A stretch of 64,000 nucleotides of DNA from Devosia oryzisoli (GCF_014837245.1 NZ_JACYFU010000002.1:930001-994000); one strand, 5' to 3'. Positions 1-10,356 are shown, numbered from the stretch's first letter. The notes: generated by a model not told the origin, from the letters alone. Numbers and translations are program-made.

Positions 1-1
1 C

Positions 2-154
2 CTTGTCACCGGCTTTGTTGTCATGGGACTGACCAACGCGATGTTCGGTATTTTGAACGTGACAACCTCCTACGCTGGCCTGAGTGTCATCGCGGGCCTG
101 CTGGCTGGTTCGATCACAAACGAGCATCAGGTTGGCCGCCTACAAAACCCGTAG
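2..154 (+). CDS. C-terminal end of a membrane protein (O-antigen ligase/polymerase-like), partial
   Basis: An open frame enters from the left edge and stops at a TAG at 152-154, giving about 50 residues. They are strongly hydrophobic (GFVVMGLTNAMFG, then GLSVIAGLLAG) and end in a short polar tail. The pattern LGLTNAMFG followed by a last membrane helix resembles the C-terminus of O-antigen ligase or polymerase proteins, which fits the polysaccharide locus that follows. Only the tail is visible, so the family is a guess; that it codes for a membrane protein is more secure. IS3-family debris begins about 50 bp beyond the stop. Confidence 0.45.
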   Translation, partial: LVTGFVVMGLTNAMFGILNVTTSYAGLSVIAGLLAGSITNEHQVGRLQNP

Positions 155-199
155 CAAGTGTTATCGCGTGTTTGCCTGGTCCTCGGTGTTCGGACCTCC

Positions 200-920
200 G
201 CGGCAGAGCCGATCAGACGCCGGGGTATGGAACTGGCGGTGCACTTGGTCGAGCGGACAGGGAGCCGTTTTGTCGCTGGTCGTTGTGCGGACCGGTTTGC
301 TGCGAATGACACCCTGCAGGCCGAGGTTCCGCATCAGCCCTTGCACCGCGCAATGCGCAACATCGAACCCTTCCCGCTGCATCTGCCGCCAAACTTTGCG
401 GACGCCATAGACCGAGAAGTTCTCGGCAAAGACCCGCATGACCTGCTTGAGGCTTCTATCGCGCTGGGCACGGGCCGACAGCCGCGAGGCACCACGGCGT
501 TGAGCGACATGCTCATGATAGGTGGATGGGGCGACTGGCAGGTCTTCGCAGATCGGCTCGACCCATAATGCCCAGGATGCTCGTCGATAAAGGAGATCAT
601 CGCTTCAGTGGGCGGTCGAGCTCCGCCTGGGCGAAATATGCGGAGGCTTTGCGCAGGATCTCGTTGGCCTGCCGCAGCTCCCGGTTCTCTCGCTCCAGTC
701 CTTGAGCTTCACCTTGCTGGGCACGCCAGCACGCCGGCCGCCATCGACCTCGGCCTTCTTCACCCCCTCGTTCAGGGTGTGGGCCGAACAGCCGATCTTC
801 TGGGAAACCGAAAACACGGCAGCCCAGCGCGACGGATACTTCCCGCCATGCCCCAGCACCATCCGCACCGCACGGGTCCGCACCTCGGGGGAAAACTTGT
901 TCGTTGTCTTGCTCATCAGG
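200..920 (-). mobile_element. Degenerate IS3-family element: broken orfA and truncated orfB
   Basis: On the minus strand, orfA starts at 916 ([20 protein letters not shown], a helix-turn-helix transposase N-terminus) and leaves its frame near 705-710, where the typical leucine-zipper segment moves to another frame. orfB begins at 600 ([13 protein letters not shown]) and is shifted by a missing base near 564. It then continues as RVFAENFSVYGVRKVWRQ and TTSDKTAPCPLDQV before IS similarity is lost near 205, ahead of the DDE catalytic core. Both genes are broken and most of the catalytic domain is missing, so the copy is inactive. Confidence 0.75.
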
Positions 921-985
921 CTCTATTCTACTTGGGAGTTAAAGCCTCCGAAAGTCCCGGTGCGGAGCAGTATTTGGCAAGTGCG

Positions 986-2533
986 CTATGAGGCTTGCTG
1001 CTGTGATGGAACAGATGGACCTCGGCGGTTCAAAGAACTAGTGATGATGATCAGTACCAGTGCAACACCGCCCCCATGTGAGACCATTACCGTCCACAAG
1101 TCGGAAGTGAGACTATTATAGGCAATGACGGCCAATAGTCCTGCTCCCATTGCGAAGAACACGCGGTTCGTGCGACGCATCGCCAACGCGGCAGCCAGGT
1201 CCACAGCCAGTGTCAGCGCAGTGGCCACCGCAAGTCCAAACCACCCAAAGTACGCGGGATAAGCGAAGAAGTAGCTCGTCGGGGTGGTACTCGTGCTGGT
1301 GACATCACCACCGGAATAAATGGCGCCATACTCACGATAGACCAGTGTAGTCGCATCGACGGAGTATCCGAGCAACCGAAGCGCCAAGGGCAGCGTGCCA
1401 ATTCCCGGAGATCCGTGTTCCTGAACATAGAGATGGTGCCACGCGGCGCCCTGGATGGGTATCACGAATGCCCGGTAGGCCAGAGCTTCCAAGTAGGTAG
1501 AAGCTCGTTCCACGGTTACGGCACGAATTTGAGGCGCCACCTGCGTTGGCAGCGGCGCGCCATCGTTGTCGAGTTGCGCAAGTACCGCCTCGACCTGATC
1601 AGAAGTCATAGTAAGCCCACCGGACGCCATTGAGCGCAACATTTCCCGACCGACTTCCCCAGCGCCAAGTTCGATTACACACGACTTGAAGTCGTAGGGG
1701 ATTAGACGACCGCCGCGCTCTCTTAGAAGTTCGAAAGAGGTCAACAAGACCACCAGCAAGATTGCTGAAAGCATCAGTAGGGCGAGTTTCGCGATAATGG
1801 TACGGCTCGCGCCGACGGCGCAATAGGCTACCACCACAAAGAGCGATACGAGCAGGCCCTTTGAGCCAGCGACCATCACTGCCGCAAAGCTTACCCCGAC
1901 AAGCATCAAGCAGGCGAGAAGTAGCACCAAGTTTCGGTCCTTAAGCGCGCGCAATGCCAGAACGACTGACACGCCGGCGACGGCCGGAGCCGCAGCATTG
2001 GCAACAGCTCCGTATGAGGAGGTCGCAACAGTCGAGCCAGCCAACTTAATCGTTACCTCGCGCGCTAGCAGTGTATTCGACGGGTCGAACAGCAAGGCGA
2101 ACAGGGCGGTACAGTAGTAAGGTACGAAAAGCAGAAAAGCACCCAACAGACCGAACATAGCAACCGTGGGTGCCGTTAGGTCGCTGAGCAACACCACGCG
2201 ATCCTGAGTTTGAGTTGGCTCCAGCTTGCGATTCAAAATGACCCACACAATCAGACACATGGTGGGCACATGCGCGCTAAAGGCGAAGAACCACGCATTT
2301 ACCAGCGACGACTCAACCTGCGACGAGTAAAGCGCCAGTGGCCATTGCATAATTAGGTTCAGCGCACCTGCGGATGTCACTGCGAATCGTCCTAGGCGCG
2401 CTGGCCTTCGAATGACCATCATCGCAAGCAGGGTGGTGCAAAGGAGTGCCACCGACCAATTCATCGCCGTAAAGGTGGAGAACGACGGCGCCTGAAGGAC
2501 TAGCGGATACACGATGGGAGGGTGCACGCTCAC
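986..2533 (-). CDS. Polytopic membrane protein, probable O-antigen polymerase (Wzy-like)
   Basis: About 515 residues with some ten or more hydrophobic segments (for example LVLLLACLMLVGVSFAAVMV) and one large polar loop in the second half. This is the usual layout of Wzy polymerases, which join flipped O-units in the periplasm. Wzy proteins share little sequence, so the call rests on topology and on sitting in a locus with a Wzx flippase and sugar-nucleotide genes. I chose the GTG at 2533 because GGAGG lies 9 bases before it; an upstream in-frame GTG at 2554 has no such signal. The gene runs against most of the locus and has IS debris on both sides, so it may have been acquired separately or rearranged. 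Confidence 0.6.
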   Translation of the reverse strand: MSVHPPIVYPLVLQAPSFSTFTAMNWSVALLCTTLLAMMVIRRPARLGRFAVTSAGALNLIMQWPLALYSSQVESSLVNAWFFAFSAHVPTMCLIVWVILNRKLEPTQTQDRVVLLSDLTAPTVAMFGLLGAFLLFVPYYCTALFALLFDPSNTLLAREVTIKLAGSTVATSSYGAVANAAAPAVAGVSVVLALRALKDRNLVLLLACLMLVGVSFAAVMVAGSKGLLVSLFVVVAYCAVGASRTIIAKLALLMLSAILLVVLLTSFELLRERGGRLIPYDFKSCVIELGAGEVGREMLRSMASGGLTMTSDQVEAVLAQLDNDGAPLPTQVAPQIRAVTVERASTYLEALAYRAFVIPIQGAAWHHLYVQEHGSPGIGTLPLALRLLGYSVDATTLVYREYGAIYSGGDVTSTSTTPTSYFFAYPAYFGWFGLAVATALTLAVDLAAALAMRRTNRVFFAMGAGLLAVIAYNSLTSDLWTVMVSHGGGVALVLIIITSSLNRRGPSVPSQQQAS

Positions 2534-2822
2534 AATCGCGAACCTCCGGTACACAACCCTTCTACAGTAGGGAGGTCGGGTAAAAACAAGACCCGCAACT
2601 TTACGTCGCCCCTAGCGGCTGTCGGTGGCATATCGGCTGTTCTCTGATGGATCGTCGATGTGAGGCGCCTTTGTCGCGGCAAGGCCCTTCTAGAGGTCTG
2701 CGCAACTACTTTGCAAGGGGTGAGCCAATCGCATCGCACGCTGGCCCAACGTGACCTGCCTCCCGCAAATCGGACCATTCTGAGCTGGAATTTTCCATTC
2801 AGCCGGGAGCAGGAGAGTTCCA

Positions 2823-3088
2823 TGAAGACGTCGAAGTTCACCGAAGGGCAGATCGCCTTTGTGCTCAAGCAGGCAGAGGATGGCACGCCGGTTGCCGAGG
2901 TGTGCCGCAAGGTCGGCATTGCCGAAGCCACGTTCTACAACTGGCGCCAGCGCTATGCGGACCTGATGCCCTCTGGGGTAAAGCGGCTGCGCCAGCTCGA
3001 GGAAGAGGACGCCAAGCTCAAGCGCATTGTCGCGGACCTTTCGCTGAACAAGGCCATGCTGCAGGATTTGCTGTCAAAAAAGCTCTGA
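2823..3088 (+). CDS. IS3-family transposase OrfA
   Basis: An 88-residue protein, MKTSKFTEGQIAFVLKQ..., with the helix-turn-helix of IS3 OrfA (VAEVCRKVGIAEATFYNWR, about residues 24-42) followed by a leucine-zipper-like stretch (LKRIVADLSLNKAMLQDLL). It binds the IS ends and, by programmed -1 frameshifting, is normally extended into OrfB. A six-A run followed by G at 3076-3082 just before the stop is the expected slippery site. This gene is intact; its partner is not. Confidence 0.85.
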
Positions 3089-3923
3089 GGCCTGCTGCGG
3101 GTCGACAGGTCGCTTTACCACTACAAGGGCAAGCGCGGCGAGCAGGCCGACCTGAAGCTTCTTATCAAGCAGATCTGCGAGACCCGCGTCCGCTATAGCT
3201 ATCGGCGGGTGCATGTGCTGCTGCGACGGGAGGGCTGGGAGGTGAACCCCCAAGAGAATCTATCGCCTCTACAAGGAGATGGGCCTGCAGCTGCGGGACA
3301 AGGTGCCGAAGCGACGGGTCGAAGCGAAGCTCCGCAACGATCGGACAACGGCGGCGATGACCAATCAGGTCTGGGCCATGGACTTGGTGCCCGACCAGTT
3401 GGCGACGGGGCGGAAGCTGCGCATCCTGACGATCGTGGACACCTTCTCGCGGTTCTCGCCCGCGGTTGATCCTCGGTTCAGCTACGGTGGGGAGGACGTG
3501 GTTCTGCCTCTGGAAAGGGTCTGTCGCCAGGTCGGCTATCCCCAATCGATCCGTGTCGATCAAGGCTCCGAGTTCATCTCGCGCGGCCTCGACCTATGGG
3601 CGTACCAGAAGGGTGTTGTGCTCGACTTCAGCCGACCGGGAAAGCCTACGGACAATGCCTTCATCGAGTTGTTCTACGGCAAGTTCCGGGCCGAGTGCCT
3701 GAACACCCACTGGTTCCTCAGCCTTGACGGCGCCAAGGCGAAGATGGAGGAATGGCGCAGGCACTACAACGAGGCCCCCCACACAGCGCCATCGGGACCA
3801 ACGCCCAATGTCGCCGCTGAACGTTTAGGTACAATACGGCCACCCCTGAGCATCAACGGCCGGAAAATCTCAAAAATCGGGGGGCGCGTCGCCAACAGCC
3901 CGACTCTACATCACGCTGGATAG
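3089..3923 (+). pseudogene. IS3-family transposase OrfB, frameshifted
   Basis: The DDE integrase half of the IS. It begins in one frame (VDRSLYHYKGKRGEQADLK, then RVRYSYRRVHVLLRREGWEV) and shifts at the C run near 3250. It continues in another frame with QVWAMDLVPDQLATGRKLR (first Asp), the IRVDQGSEFISR segment (second Asp) and GKPTDNAFIELFYGKFR (catalytic Glu). A second lesion near 3775 changes the usual YNEERPH into YNEAPH, and the C-terminus is lost. All catalytic residues can be read but not in one frame, so the transposase is dead. Confidence 0.8.
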
Positions 3924-3950
3924 AAATTGGGGGCAACGTCACTCACATCC

Positions 3951-4064
3951 ATGAAGATCATATCTTTTCTTATCGTACTCTTCCCTCTGACGGCATGTGC
4001 ACCTCAATGTAACGAGCGTTGCTCACGCGTTGCTAAGCCCGATGGCAGGTCAAAATGCCTCTAA
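3951..4064 (+). CDS. Small putative lipoprotein (37 aa)
   Basis: MKIISFLIVLFPLTACAPQC... has a lysine, a hydrophobic core and a lipobox-like LTAC (residues 14-17), then a short Cys-rich tail with four more cysteines. If real it would be a signal-peptidase II lipoprotein. Its end overlaps the start of the next gene by 10 bases, suggesting coupling. No clear ribosome-binding site is visible, and the IS right end lies 9 bp upstream, so it may be a relic or its original start may have been cut off. Function unknown. Confidence 0.35.
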   Translation: MKIISFLIVLFPLTACAPQCNERCSRVAKPDGRSKCL

Positions 4065-5728
4065 CCGCAAAAGTATGGCTTACTTGCGCCTTCGCATTCT
4101 CGGCAACAGGAATCGCTGAAGCTGTGGAGGTCATTGATATCGCTTCGGCATCCGGGCTGACGTTCAGCAGAGAGGCGATTACCGGGTATTTCGCCGTGCG
4201 TGACAGTGACGGCCCACTTGCCATCGATGTCGATACCCGCACGAATTTCTACCCCCAAGGAGCCTTCGAGTTTCAGGGCACCGCTTACTTATTGGTGTAC
4301 AACACCGCGGAGAACGTTCCGTCTGGCAGGCGTTTGTCGCGCGGCGCCGAGGGTAACGATCTCTACGCTGTGAAGGTGCTCGACGGTGCCATTTCGTTCG
4401 AGAAAGTAGCATCCCTGCCTGTTGGGATAGACATTCGTCTAGAGACGAGCATGGTCGGCGAAAAGCTCCTTGCTTGCGCGACAACGGCCTGTCTTAAGCT
4501 TGAAAAGGACTGGCTGGGAGACATTCGTTTTGAGCCCTACTCTGTACCGCCCGGCCACGAGTTGGTTGAAATGGCTGGCGAGTTCCAACTCATCCAAAAA
4601 GTCTACAATGACCAATTCGACGAAATGCCTGAGCCGGAAGATGCTATATTCTCTGTGTGCAAGGCTGAGCGCGCAATCGAAGAATGTTCGCTGGTACCTG
4701 CTGATCAAATTCCCTATGACCTGAACGACGACGGAAGCTACTCGGTCGCCTCAGATTTTGAAGAGCTACTTCGATACGACTATGATCGACTGGGGATCGC
4801 CAACTTTGGTCAGTCCAATTTAGAAGCCCGTATCGCATGGTCCAGCGTGTACTATCTGGCAGGTATGGCAGCGCTTCATCGCATGTCCATTTCTGATGAC
4901 TTCAAGAGCGAGGTCAAAAATCGGCTGACACGAGAAATCCAGGCGCTCGCTGAGCTGGCAGCAACGGCTTATCCTGGAATCGCGTCGCGCCGGTATTCAC
5001 TGGATCGCGAACCAATCACCTTCCTTTTGCATGTGGCGCGAACGGTGAAGGCCTTAGAGGCTGCCCGCGATGTTGTGGGCGATGAATTGGTGGACCGGGC
5101 GATAGTCCCGCTGCTGGCAGAGTTGCGGGCGCCCAGTACGACGGTCGAGATGGTTGCCGCATCGCCTAGAGCCGAACTGCAATATCGCCGTTACATGCCG
5201 TTTTGGGCAGACGGGTCCAACGTTCCCTGGAACTACCAGAACGGCTGGATAGAGGCTGTAGCTCTCACGGGTACGCCGAGAGCCCTTCGCCAACCAATTC
5301 AGCAGATGCTCACCACATTCATCAATGAAGAGCGCCTGTATTCTCGTCCAGATAAGTGGTCCTATGCCGGCGGGACGTTCAACACTGGTTGGACAGATGA
5401 TGTGTCCTCCAACACGCCTTCCTATGATGGACAGGCTGCGCTGAACATAATGGCCCATATCTCCTATCGGTCTATGGACGCCCTTGCAGTGCTTGCAGCA
5501 GAAAAGAATGGCATCGAGACCATGCCCCAATTCCAGGACTACGCGGCAAATCTTGTGTCTCGTGGCTTGTTGTATCCATTCGTCAACGAACAAATCACCC
5601 CGCCGGCGCCGATCCCATTGCACGTCGCCAGGCACTACGCGCGTTCCTGGCTACCCTGGCAGTTTCAGAACCAAGTTTGGGCATTCGACGCCATGGCGGG
5701 CGGCGCTGCCAGAGCCGTTTCGGAATAA
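4055..5728 (+). CDS. Secreted protein of unknown function (557 aa)
   Basis: The N-terminus MPLTAKVWLTCAFAFSATGIAEA is a convincing Sec signal peptide, with likely cleavage after AEA. The first about 230 mature residues look beta-rich. The remainder is helical, with segments such as IAWSSVYYLAGMAAL, WNYQNGWIEAVALTG and YDGQAALNIMAHISYRSMDA that look like the repeated helices of an (alpha/alpha) barrel, a fold common among polysaccharide lyases, epimerases and hydrolases. I do not recognise the family. The position inside a polysaccharide locus suggests periplasmic or extracellular glycan processing, but that is inference. A debris-filled gap of about 575 bp follows. Confidence 0.65.
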   Translation: MPLTAKVWLTCAFAFSATGIAEAVEVIDIASASGLTFSREAITGYFAVRDSDGPLAIDVDTRTNFYPQGAFEFQGTAYLLVYNTAENVPSGRRLSRGAEGNDLYAVKVLDGAISFEKVASLPVGIDIRLETSMVGEKLLACATTACLKLEKDWLGDIRFEPYSVPPGHELVEMAGEFQLIQKVYNDQFDEMPEPEDAIFSVCKAERAIEECSLVPADQIPYDLNDDGSYSVASDFEELLRYDYDRLGIANFGQSNLEARIAWSSVYYLAGMAALHRMSISDDFKSEVKNRLTREIQALAELAATAYPGIASRRYSLDREPITFLLHVARTVKALEAARDVVGDELVDRAIVPLLAELRAPSTTVEMVAASPRAELQYRRYMPFWADGSNVPWNYQNGWIEAVALTGTPRALRQPIQQMLTTFINEERLYSRPDKWSYAGGTFNTGWTDDVSSNTPSYDGQAALNIMAHISYRSMDALAVLAAEKNGIETMPQFQDYAANLVSRGLLYPFVNEQITPPAPIPLHVARHYARSWLPWQFQNQVWAFDAMAGGAARAVSE

Positions 5729-6303
5729 TTAAGCTGTGCGGTTGTCTGTTGATCGTAGGGTGAGCTTCGCGCTAATCCTCAGCTCTCGATGGACATCGCC
5801 GCAAAGATGCGCCACCAGGCACCCTTGTGGCTCCACCGGCTGAACCGGCGGAAGACACTGTATCGGGCAGATCCGCTAGGGCGACCCCGTGCGCACGATC
5901 CAAAGCAACGCTTCCACAAACGTTGTCGCGGCCCGACGAACCCCGCGTTCGCTGGTCGCCGATGATGTGGGCCGACATCCCCTCCCACTGGTCGCCACGA
6001 ATCAGACGGTCGAGAACACCCATGGCTGTCTCCAAGAAACAGCCTTGAATCTGATTTGCTCAACCATGGGAAGACCAAGAGTCCAAACCACCTAGTCGAC
6101 CGGGCAGAACATAATGAATATCGGCAGTTTCCACTGCCGTGGCTAGGAGTTCTCTGCGGCCGTCACAGCCTCATCCCTGCAATCTCCCCGGGCCGACGAG
6201 ACAACTCCAATGCCGCTAGAGAAAATACGTTCAGGGTGATATGGACCCTGCCAAAGTGCTACGGGAAGAGAAGCACACCTGCGGCCATATTCCAGGATGA
6301 TTG
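5729..6303. other. Non-coding gap with an IS5-family remnant
   Basis: This stretch has no intact gene. Its middle (about 5780-6020, minus strand) carries a broken IS5-family transposase, listed separately. The remainder, about 6020-6303, shows nothing I can assign and probably includes the leader of the nucleotide-sugar dehydrogenase gene. Confidence 0.6.
5780..6020 (-). pseudogene. IS5-family transposase remnant
   Basis: Read on the minus strand across frames, the pieces GDQWEGMSAHIIGDQ, then GRDN with FVEALLWIVRTGSP, then SVFRRFSRWSHKGAWWRIF reproduce the N-terminal domain of IS5-family (IS427-like) transposases. There is at least one frameshift after GRDN and an in-frame stop where the conserved Trp after GSP is expected. 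The catalytic region is absent, so this is a dead fragment. Confidence 0.65.
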
Positions 6304-7626
6304 ATGTCAACCACCACCTCAAACTCCGAATTGATCCGGCGCTTTGAAGATAAGTCTGCCACCATTGGGATCGTCGGCCTTGGCTATGTTGGCCTACCAC
6401 TCGTCCTGCGCTACGCTGAAGTCGGTTATAAGGTCATTGGTTTCGATATTGACCCCGATAAGGTTCGAACGCTGACTTCAGGGGAAAGCTACATAAGACA
6501 CATTTCCTCCGAACGGCTGGCTGATGCGAAAAGGTCCGGCTTCCTGGCCACAACCGACTTCAGCAAAGCGAGTGAGGTCGACGCACTAATCTTGTGTGTT
6601 CCGACCCCTCTTGACCACCATCGTGAACCGGACTTGAGCTTTGTGGTTGATACAGTGGATTCTCTGGTACCGTATCTGCGTGCAGATCAGGTCATTTCCC
6701 TGGAAAGCACGACCTACCCCGGAACCACTGAAGAAGAGCTTCTGCCTCGCATCGAGTCTCGTGGCTTCAAGGTCGGAAAGGACTATTTCCTAGTTTACTC
6801 GCCGGAGCGTGAGGATCCCGGCAACGTGAAATTTACGACCAATACGATTCCCAAGGTTTGTGGCGGCCACACGCAGGCTTGCCTCGAGGTCGGCCTGGCG
6901 CTTTATGGTCAAGTGATAGACCGGCTGGTCCCCGTCACGTCCACTCAGGCAGCTGAAATGACCAAGTTGCTTGAAAATATCCACCGTGCCGTGAACATCG
7001 GTCTCGTAAACGAGATGAAGATCGTGGCCGATCGAATGGGGATCGACATTCACGAAGTGATCCGGGCTGCCGCAACCAAGCCTTTCGGTTTCGTGCCGTA
7101 CTATCCTGGGCCCGGTCTCGGCGGGCACTGCATCCCGATCGATCCCTTCTATCTTACATGGAAAGCCCGAGAATATGGGGTGGCGACGCGTTTCATAGAG
7201 CTGGCCGGCGAAGTGAATTCGAGCATGCCAGACTATGTCGTCTCGAAGGTTACGGACGCGCTCAATCGCCAGCGCAAGTCGGTCAATGGCTCGTCGATCC
7301 TTATTCTAGGCATCGCCTACAAGAAGAATGTCGACGACATGCGGGAGTCCCCATCCGTTATCCTGATGGAGAAACTGCAGGCTTTAGGCGCCGATATTTC
7401 CTACAACGACCCGTATGTCCGAGTATTCCCCAAGCTTCGTGGCCACGCGCATTTTGACTTGTCGAGCGTCGAGCTTTCTGGCGAATCTCTCAAGGGCTAC
7501 GATTGCGTTTTGCTGGCTACCGACCACGACGAGTACGACTATTCTCTCATCCTCAAAAACGCCCAACTGATTGTAGACACACGCGGCCGCTACCTAGAGC
7601 CTGCAAGCAATGTCGTAAAGTCCTGA
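6304..7626 (+). CDS. wbpA: UDP-N-acetylglucosamine 6-dehydrogenase (nucleotide-sugar dehydrogenase)
   Basis: A member of the UDP-Glc/UDP-ManNAc dehydrogenase family that oxidises C6 of a nucleotide sugar to the uronic acid using NAD+. Visible are the Rossmann motif [19 protein letters not shown] near the N-terminus, the [13 protein letters not shown] segment, [20 protein letters not shown], and the active-site loop [17 protein letters not shown] with the catalytic Cys; the C-terminal domain follows. Length (440 aa) is normal. I use the ATG at 6304; a TTG directly before it is also in frame. Followed 3 bp later by wbpB-, wbpD- and wbpE-like genes, it should start the path from UDP-GlcNAc to UDP-2,3-diacetamido-2,3-dideoxy-glucuronate. 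Confidence 0.88.
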   Translation: MSTTTSNSELIRRFEDKSATIGIVGLGYVGLPLVLRYAEVGYKVIGFDIDPDKVRTLTSGESYIRHISSERLADAKRSGFLATTDFSKASEVDALILCVPTPLDHHREPDLSFVVDTVDSLVPYLRADQVISLESTTYPGTTEEELLPRIESRGFKVGKDYFLVYSPEREDPGNVKFTTNTIPKVCGGHTQACLEVGLALYGQVIDRLVPVTSTQAAEMTKLLENIHRAVNIGLVNEMKIVADRMGIDIHEVIRAAATKPFGFVPYYPGPGLGGHCIPIDPFYLTWKAREYGVATRFIELAGEVNSSMPDYVVSKVTDALNRQRKSVNGSSILILGIAYKKNVDDMRESPSVILMEKLQALGADISYNDPYVRVFPKLRGHAHFDLSSVELSGESLKGYDCVLLATDHDEYDYSLILKNAQLIVDTRGRYLEPASNVVKS

Positions 7627-7628
7627 CC

Positions 7629-8690
7629 ATGCGCCACTTCCCTGCCCCAATTGTTGATCGCAACGTCCGCATCGCGCTTGTCGGTGCCGGCCGCATCGCT
7701 CAGAATCACATCGCCGCGATCGCGCAGCACGGAAACCGGGCGGAACTGGTCGACGTGTGCGACATCAACCCCGATGCTCTCGCCAAGGCCATCGAAGCTA
7801 CCGGCGCCCGAGGACATGCCAACCTCAGCGACATGCTAAAAACTACCACGGCAGACGCTGTCGTGCTGACGACTCCCAGCGGCCTGCACAGCGCACAAGC
7901 CCAGCAGGTCGCTGCTGCGGGTCTCAGTGTCATCACTGAGAAGCCGATGTCGACGCGTTGGCGGGATGGGCTCGAAATGGTCAAGGCGTGCGACGACGCC
8001 AATGTCCGGCTTTTCGTTGTCAAGCAGAACCGACGCAATGCTACATTGCAACTGCTCAAGAATGCGGTTTCGCAGCGGCGGTTTGGCCGCATCTACATGG
8101 TTAATATTAACGTCTTCTGGACACGCCCGCAGGACTACTACGATGCGGCCGACTGGCGCGGCACTTGGGAATTCGACGGCGGGGCCTTCATGAATCAGGC
8201 CAGCCACTATGTCGATCTGCTCGATTGGCTTGTGGGGCCAATCGAAAGCCTGCACGCCTACACGGGGACGCTTGCGCGCAATATCGAAGTGGAAGACACA
8301 GGCGTCGTCAGCATCAAATGGCGCTCGGGGGCTATGGGATCCATGAACGTGACCATGCTGACCTATCCGAAAAACTTAGAAGGCAGCATCACCATAATCG
8401 GTGAAAAGGGCACAGTTCGCGTGGGTGGTGTCGCGGTGAACGAAATCCAGCATTGGGAATTCGCCGAACCCCATGAAGACGACGCCAAGGTGGAGCATGC
8501 CAGCTACGAGACCACGTCGGTCTATGGTTTCGGTCATCCGCTCTACTACGACAACGTCATCAAGGTGCTCCGTGGCGAGGCAGAACCCGAAACCGATGGG
8601 CGCGAGGGCCTCAAGAGCCTTGAGACCTTGATCGCAATCTACATGTCTGGCCGTGATGGCCGCCGGGTCAACTTGCCGCTGGATTACTGA
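7629..8690 (+). CDS. wbpB: Gfo/Idh/MocA oxidoreductase, UDP-GlcNAcA 3-dehydrogenase
   Basis: The N-terminus [18 protein letters not shown] is the NAD(P)-binding fold of Gfo/Idh/MocA enzymes, followed by the EKPMS motif with the conserved Lys, and [20 protein letters not shown], which carries the active-site His. WbpB/WlbA oxidises C3 of UDP-GlcNAcA to a 3-keto sugar for the aminotransferase downstream. Size (353 aa) and gene order (wbpA, B, D, E) support the call. I took the ATG at 7629 because earlier in-frame starts lie inside wbpA. The stop overlaps the start of wbpD (TGATG). Confidence 0.88.
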   Translation: MRHFPAPIVDRNVRIALVGAGRIAQNHIAAIAQHGNRAELVDVCDINPDALAKAIEATGARGHANLSDMLKTTTADAVVLTTPSGLHSAQAQQVAAAGLSVITEKPMSTRWRDGLEMVKACDDANVRLFVVKQNRRNATLQLLKNAVSQRRFGRIYMVNINVFWTRPQDYYDAADWRGTWEFDGGAFMNQASHYVDLLDWLVGPIESLHAYTGTLARNIEVEDTGVVSIKWRSGAMGSMNVTMLTYPKNLEGSITIIGEKGTVRVGGVAVNEIQHWEFAEPHEDDAKVEHASYETTSVYGFGHPLYYDNVIKVLRGEAEPETDGREGLKSLETLIAIYMSGRDGRRVNLPLDY

Positions 8691-9247
8691 TGTTCACGAT
8701 CCATCCCACCGCCATTGTCGATGACGGCGCCCAGATCGGCGAAGGCTCGCGCATCTGGCATTGGGTCCATGTGTCGGGTGGCGCCAGCATCGGTCGCGAC
8801 TGCTCGCTGGGTCAGAACGTCTATGTCGGCAACGATGTCGTCATTGGAAACAACGTCAAGATACAGAACAATGTGTCGGTTTATGACGCCGTACGGCTCG
8901 AGGACGATGTATTCTGCGGGCCCAGCATGGTGTTCACCAATGTCTACAATCCTCGCTCAGCGGTGAACAGGAAGGCCGAATATCGGCCGACCCTAGTTCG
9001 TCGGGGCGCAACCCTGGGCGCCAATTGCACCGTCGTTTGCGGTGTTACCATCGGCGAGCACGCCTTTGTCGGCGCGGGCGCGGTCATCAACAAGGACGTA
9101 CCGGACTATGCCCTCATGGTCGGTGTTCCTGCAAGGCGCATCGGCTGGATGTCAGAAAACGGAACGCGGCTCAAAGGGCTTGGTCGTGTGTCGGACACTG
9201 CCGGGGGCACATACGAAATCACCGAAGAAACTTGCAGGCGACTATGA
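8690..9247 (+). CDS. wbpD: UDP-2-acetamido-3-amino-glucuronate N-acetyltransferase
   Basis: A 185-aa left-handed beta-helix acyltransferase. Hexapeptide repeats run through most of the protein ([59 protein letters not shown]). It should transfer acetyl from acetyl-CoA to the 3-amino group made by WbpE. It is translationally coupled on both sides: its ATG overlaps the wbpB stop and its stop overlaps the wbpE ATG. The C-terminal about 35 residues leave the helix, as usual in the WbpD/WlbB group. Confidence 0.87.
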   Translation: MFTIHPTAIVDDGAQIGEGSRIWHWVHVSGGASIGRDCSLGQNVYVGNDVVIGNNVKIQNNVSVYDAVRLEDDVFCGPSMVFTNVYNPRSAVNRKAEYRPTLVRRGATLGANCTVVCGVTIGEHAFVGAGAVINKDVPDYALMVGVPARRIGWMSENGTRLKGLGRVSDTAGGTYEITEETCRRL

Positions 9248-10356
9248 TAGAGACGATTCCCTTCATCGACCTCAAGACCCAGTACGCCGAACTCAAGCAG
9301 TCGATCGACGCGCGCATTCAGGCGGTACTTGACCATGGCCAGTACATTCTGGGCCCGGAAGTTGCAGAAATGGAGCAGAAGCTCGCCACCTATGTCGGCG
9401 TGCGCCACTGCATCAGCGTCTCCTCGGGTACCGAAGCGTTGCTGATTGCGCTGATGGCACTTGGCGTGGGTCCCGGAGACGAAGTCATCACCACGCCCTT
9501 TACCTTCGCTGCCACGGTGGAGGTGATCGTCCTTGTCGGGGCGATACCGGTTTTCGTCGATATCGAGCCGGATACCTACAATATCGATCCGGCCCTCGTC
9601 GAAGAGGCCATCACCTCGAAGACGAAGGCAATCATCCCGGTATCCCTGTACGGCCAGACCGCCGACATGATGTCGCTGCAGACCATCGCCGCCCGGCATG
9701 GCCTGCCGATCGTGGAAGACGCTGCCCAGAGCTTGGGGGCAACCCATCACGGGCGCCGTTCGTCCGGCCTGTCTGCATTCGGATGTGTGAGTTTCTTTCC
9801 ATCCAAGCCGCTGGGCTGCTACGGCGACGGGGGCGCTCTTTTGACGGACGACGACAATCTTGCAAAGATTGCGCGGGAAATCAGGGTGCATGGCCAGGAG
9901 CGCCGCTACGTCCATAGCCGCATCGGCGTCGGCGGACGGATGGATACTATACAGTGCGCTATCGTCCTCGCAAAGCTAGAACGGTTCGAATGGGAGATCG
10001 AGCGGCGCATCGCCCTGGGGCAGACCTACCTCGCTCGACTGCGTGGAAGCAACGCGGTTGGCCTGCCTGTCGTTCGACCGGAGAACACATCCGTTTGGGC
10101 GCAGTTCACAGTTCGGGTGGCGGACCGCTCGGCGGTCACCGAATCGCTCAAGAATGCTGGGGTGCCGACTGCCGTCCACTATCCCGTGCCGATGCACAAG
10201 CAGCCTGCCTATGCCGGCCTATGTCGGGTCCACGGCTCCTTGAAGAACACGGAAGAAGCTTCAGAAACCGTCATGAGCCTGCCCTTCCATCCCTATCTCA
10301 GCGACGAGATAGTCGAGAAGGTCGTCGATGCTCTGGTTGCCGCAGTCGATCGATAA
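9244..10356 (+). CDS. wbpE: PLP-dependent aminotransferase (UDP-3-keto-GlcNAcA 3-aminotransferase)
   Basis: A DegT/DnrJ/EryC1 aminotransferase of 370 aa. It has the [16 protein letters not shown] start typical of WbpE/Wlb[35 protein letters not shown] with the Asp that pairs with the PLP ring nitrogen, and the Schiff-base loop [15 protein letters not shown] with the catalytic Lys. It aminates C3 of the keto sugar made by WbpB, usually from glutamate. The ATG at 9244 overlaps the wbpD stop; longer in-frame starts would run deep into wbpD. With wbpA, B and D it completes UDP-GlcNAc(3NAc)A. Confidence 0.88.
   Translation: MIETIPFIDLKTQYAELKQSIDARIQAVLDHGQYILGPEVAEMEQKLATYVGVRHCISVSSGTEALLIALMALGVGPGDEVITTPFTFAATVEVIVLVGAIPVFVDIEPDTYNIDPALVEEAITSKTKAIIPVSLYGQTADMMSLQTIAARHGLPIVEDAAQSLGATHHGRRSSGLSAFGCVSFFPSKPLGCYGDGGALLTDDDNLAKIAREIRVHGQERRYVHSRIGVGGRMDTIQCAIVLAKLERFEWEIERRIALGQTYLARLRGSNAVGLPVVRPENTSVWAQFTVRVADRSAVTESLKNAGVPTAVHYPVPMHKQPAYAGLCRVHGSLKNTEEASETVMSLPFHPYLSDEIVEKVVDALVAAVDR

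Larger units (their letters stand above)
2752..3941 (+). mobile_element. IS3-family (IS407-group-like) insertion sequence, inactivated
   Basis: The outer ends are imperfect inverted repeats: TGACCTGCCTCCCGCAAAT at 2752 and, read from the other end at 3941, TGACGTTGCCCCCAATTT. Between them lie orfA and a frameshifted orfB. The length of about 1.19 kb fits the group. The 4 bp flanking the two ends (AACG and CTCA) do not match, so no target duplication is visible. The element sits 9 bp upstream of the small lipoprotein-like gene at 3951 and probably displaced its promoter. Confidence 0.8.

Noticed and set aside
2660-3088. Longer start for IS3 OrfA at 2660
   Set aside because: It would begin outside the IS inverted repeat; the ATG at 2823 gives the normal OrfA length.
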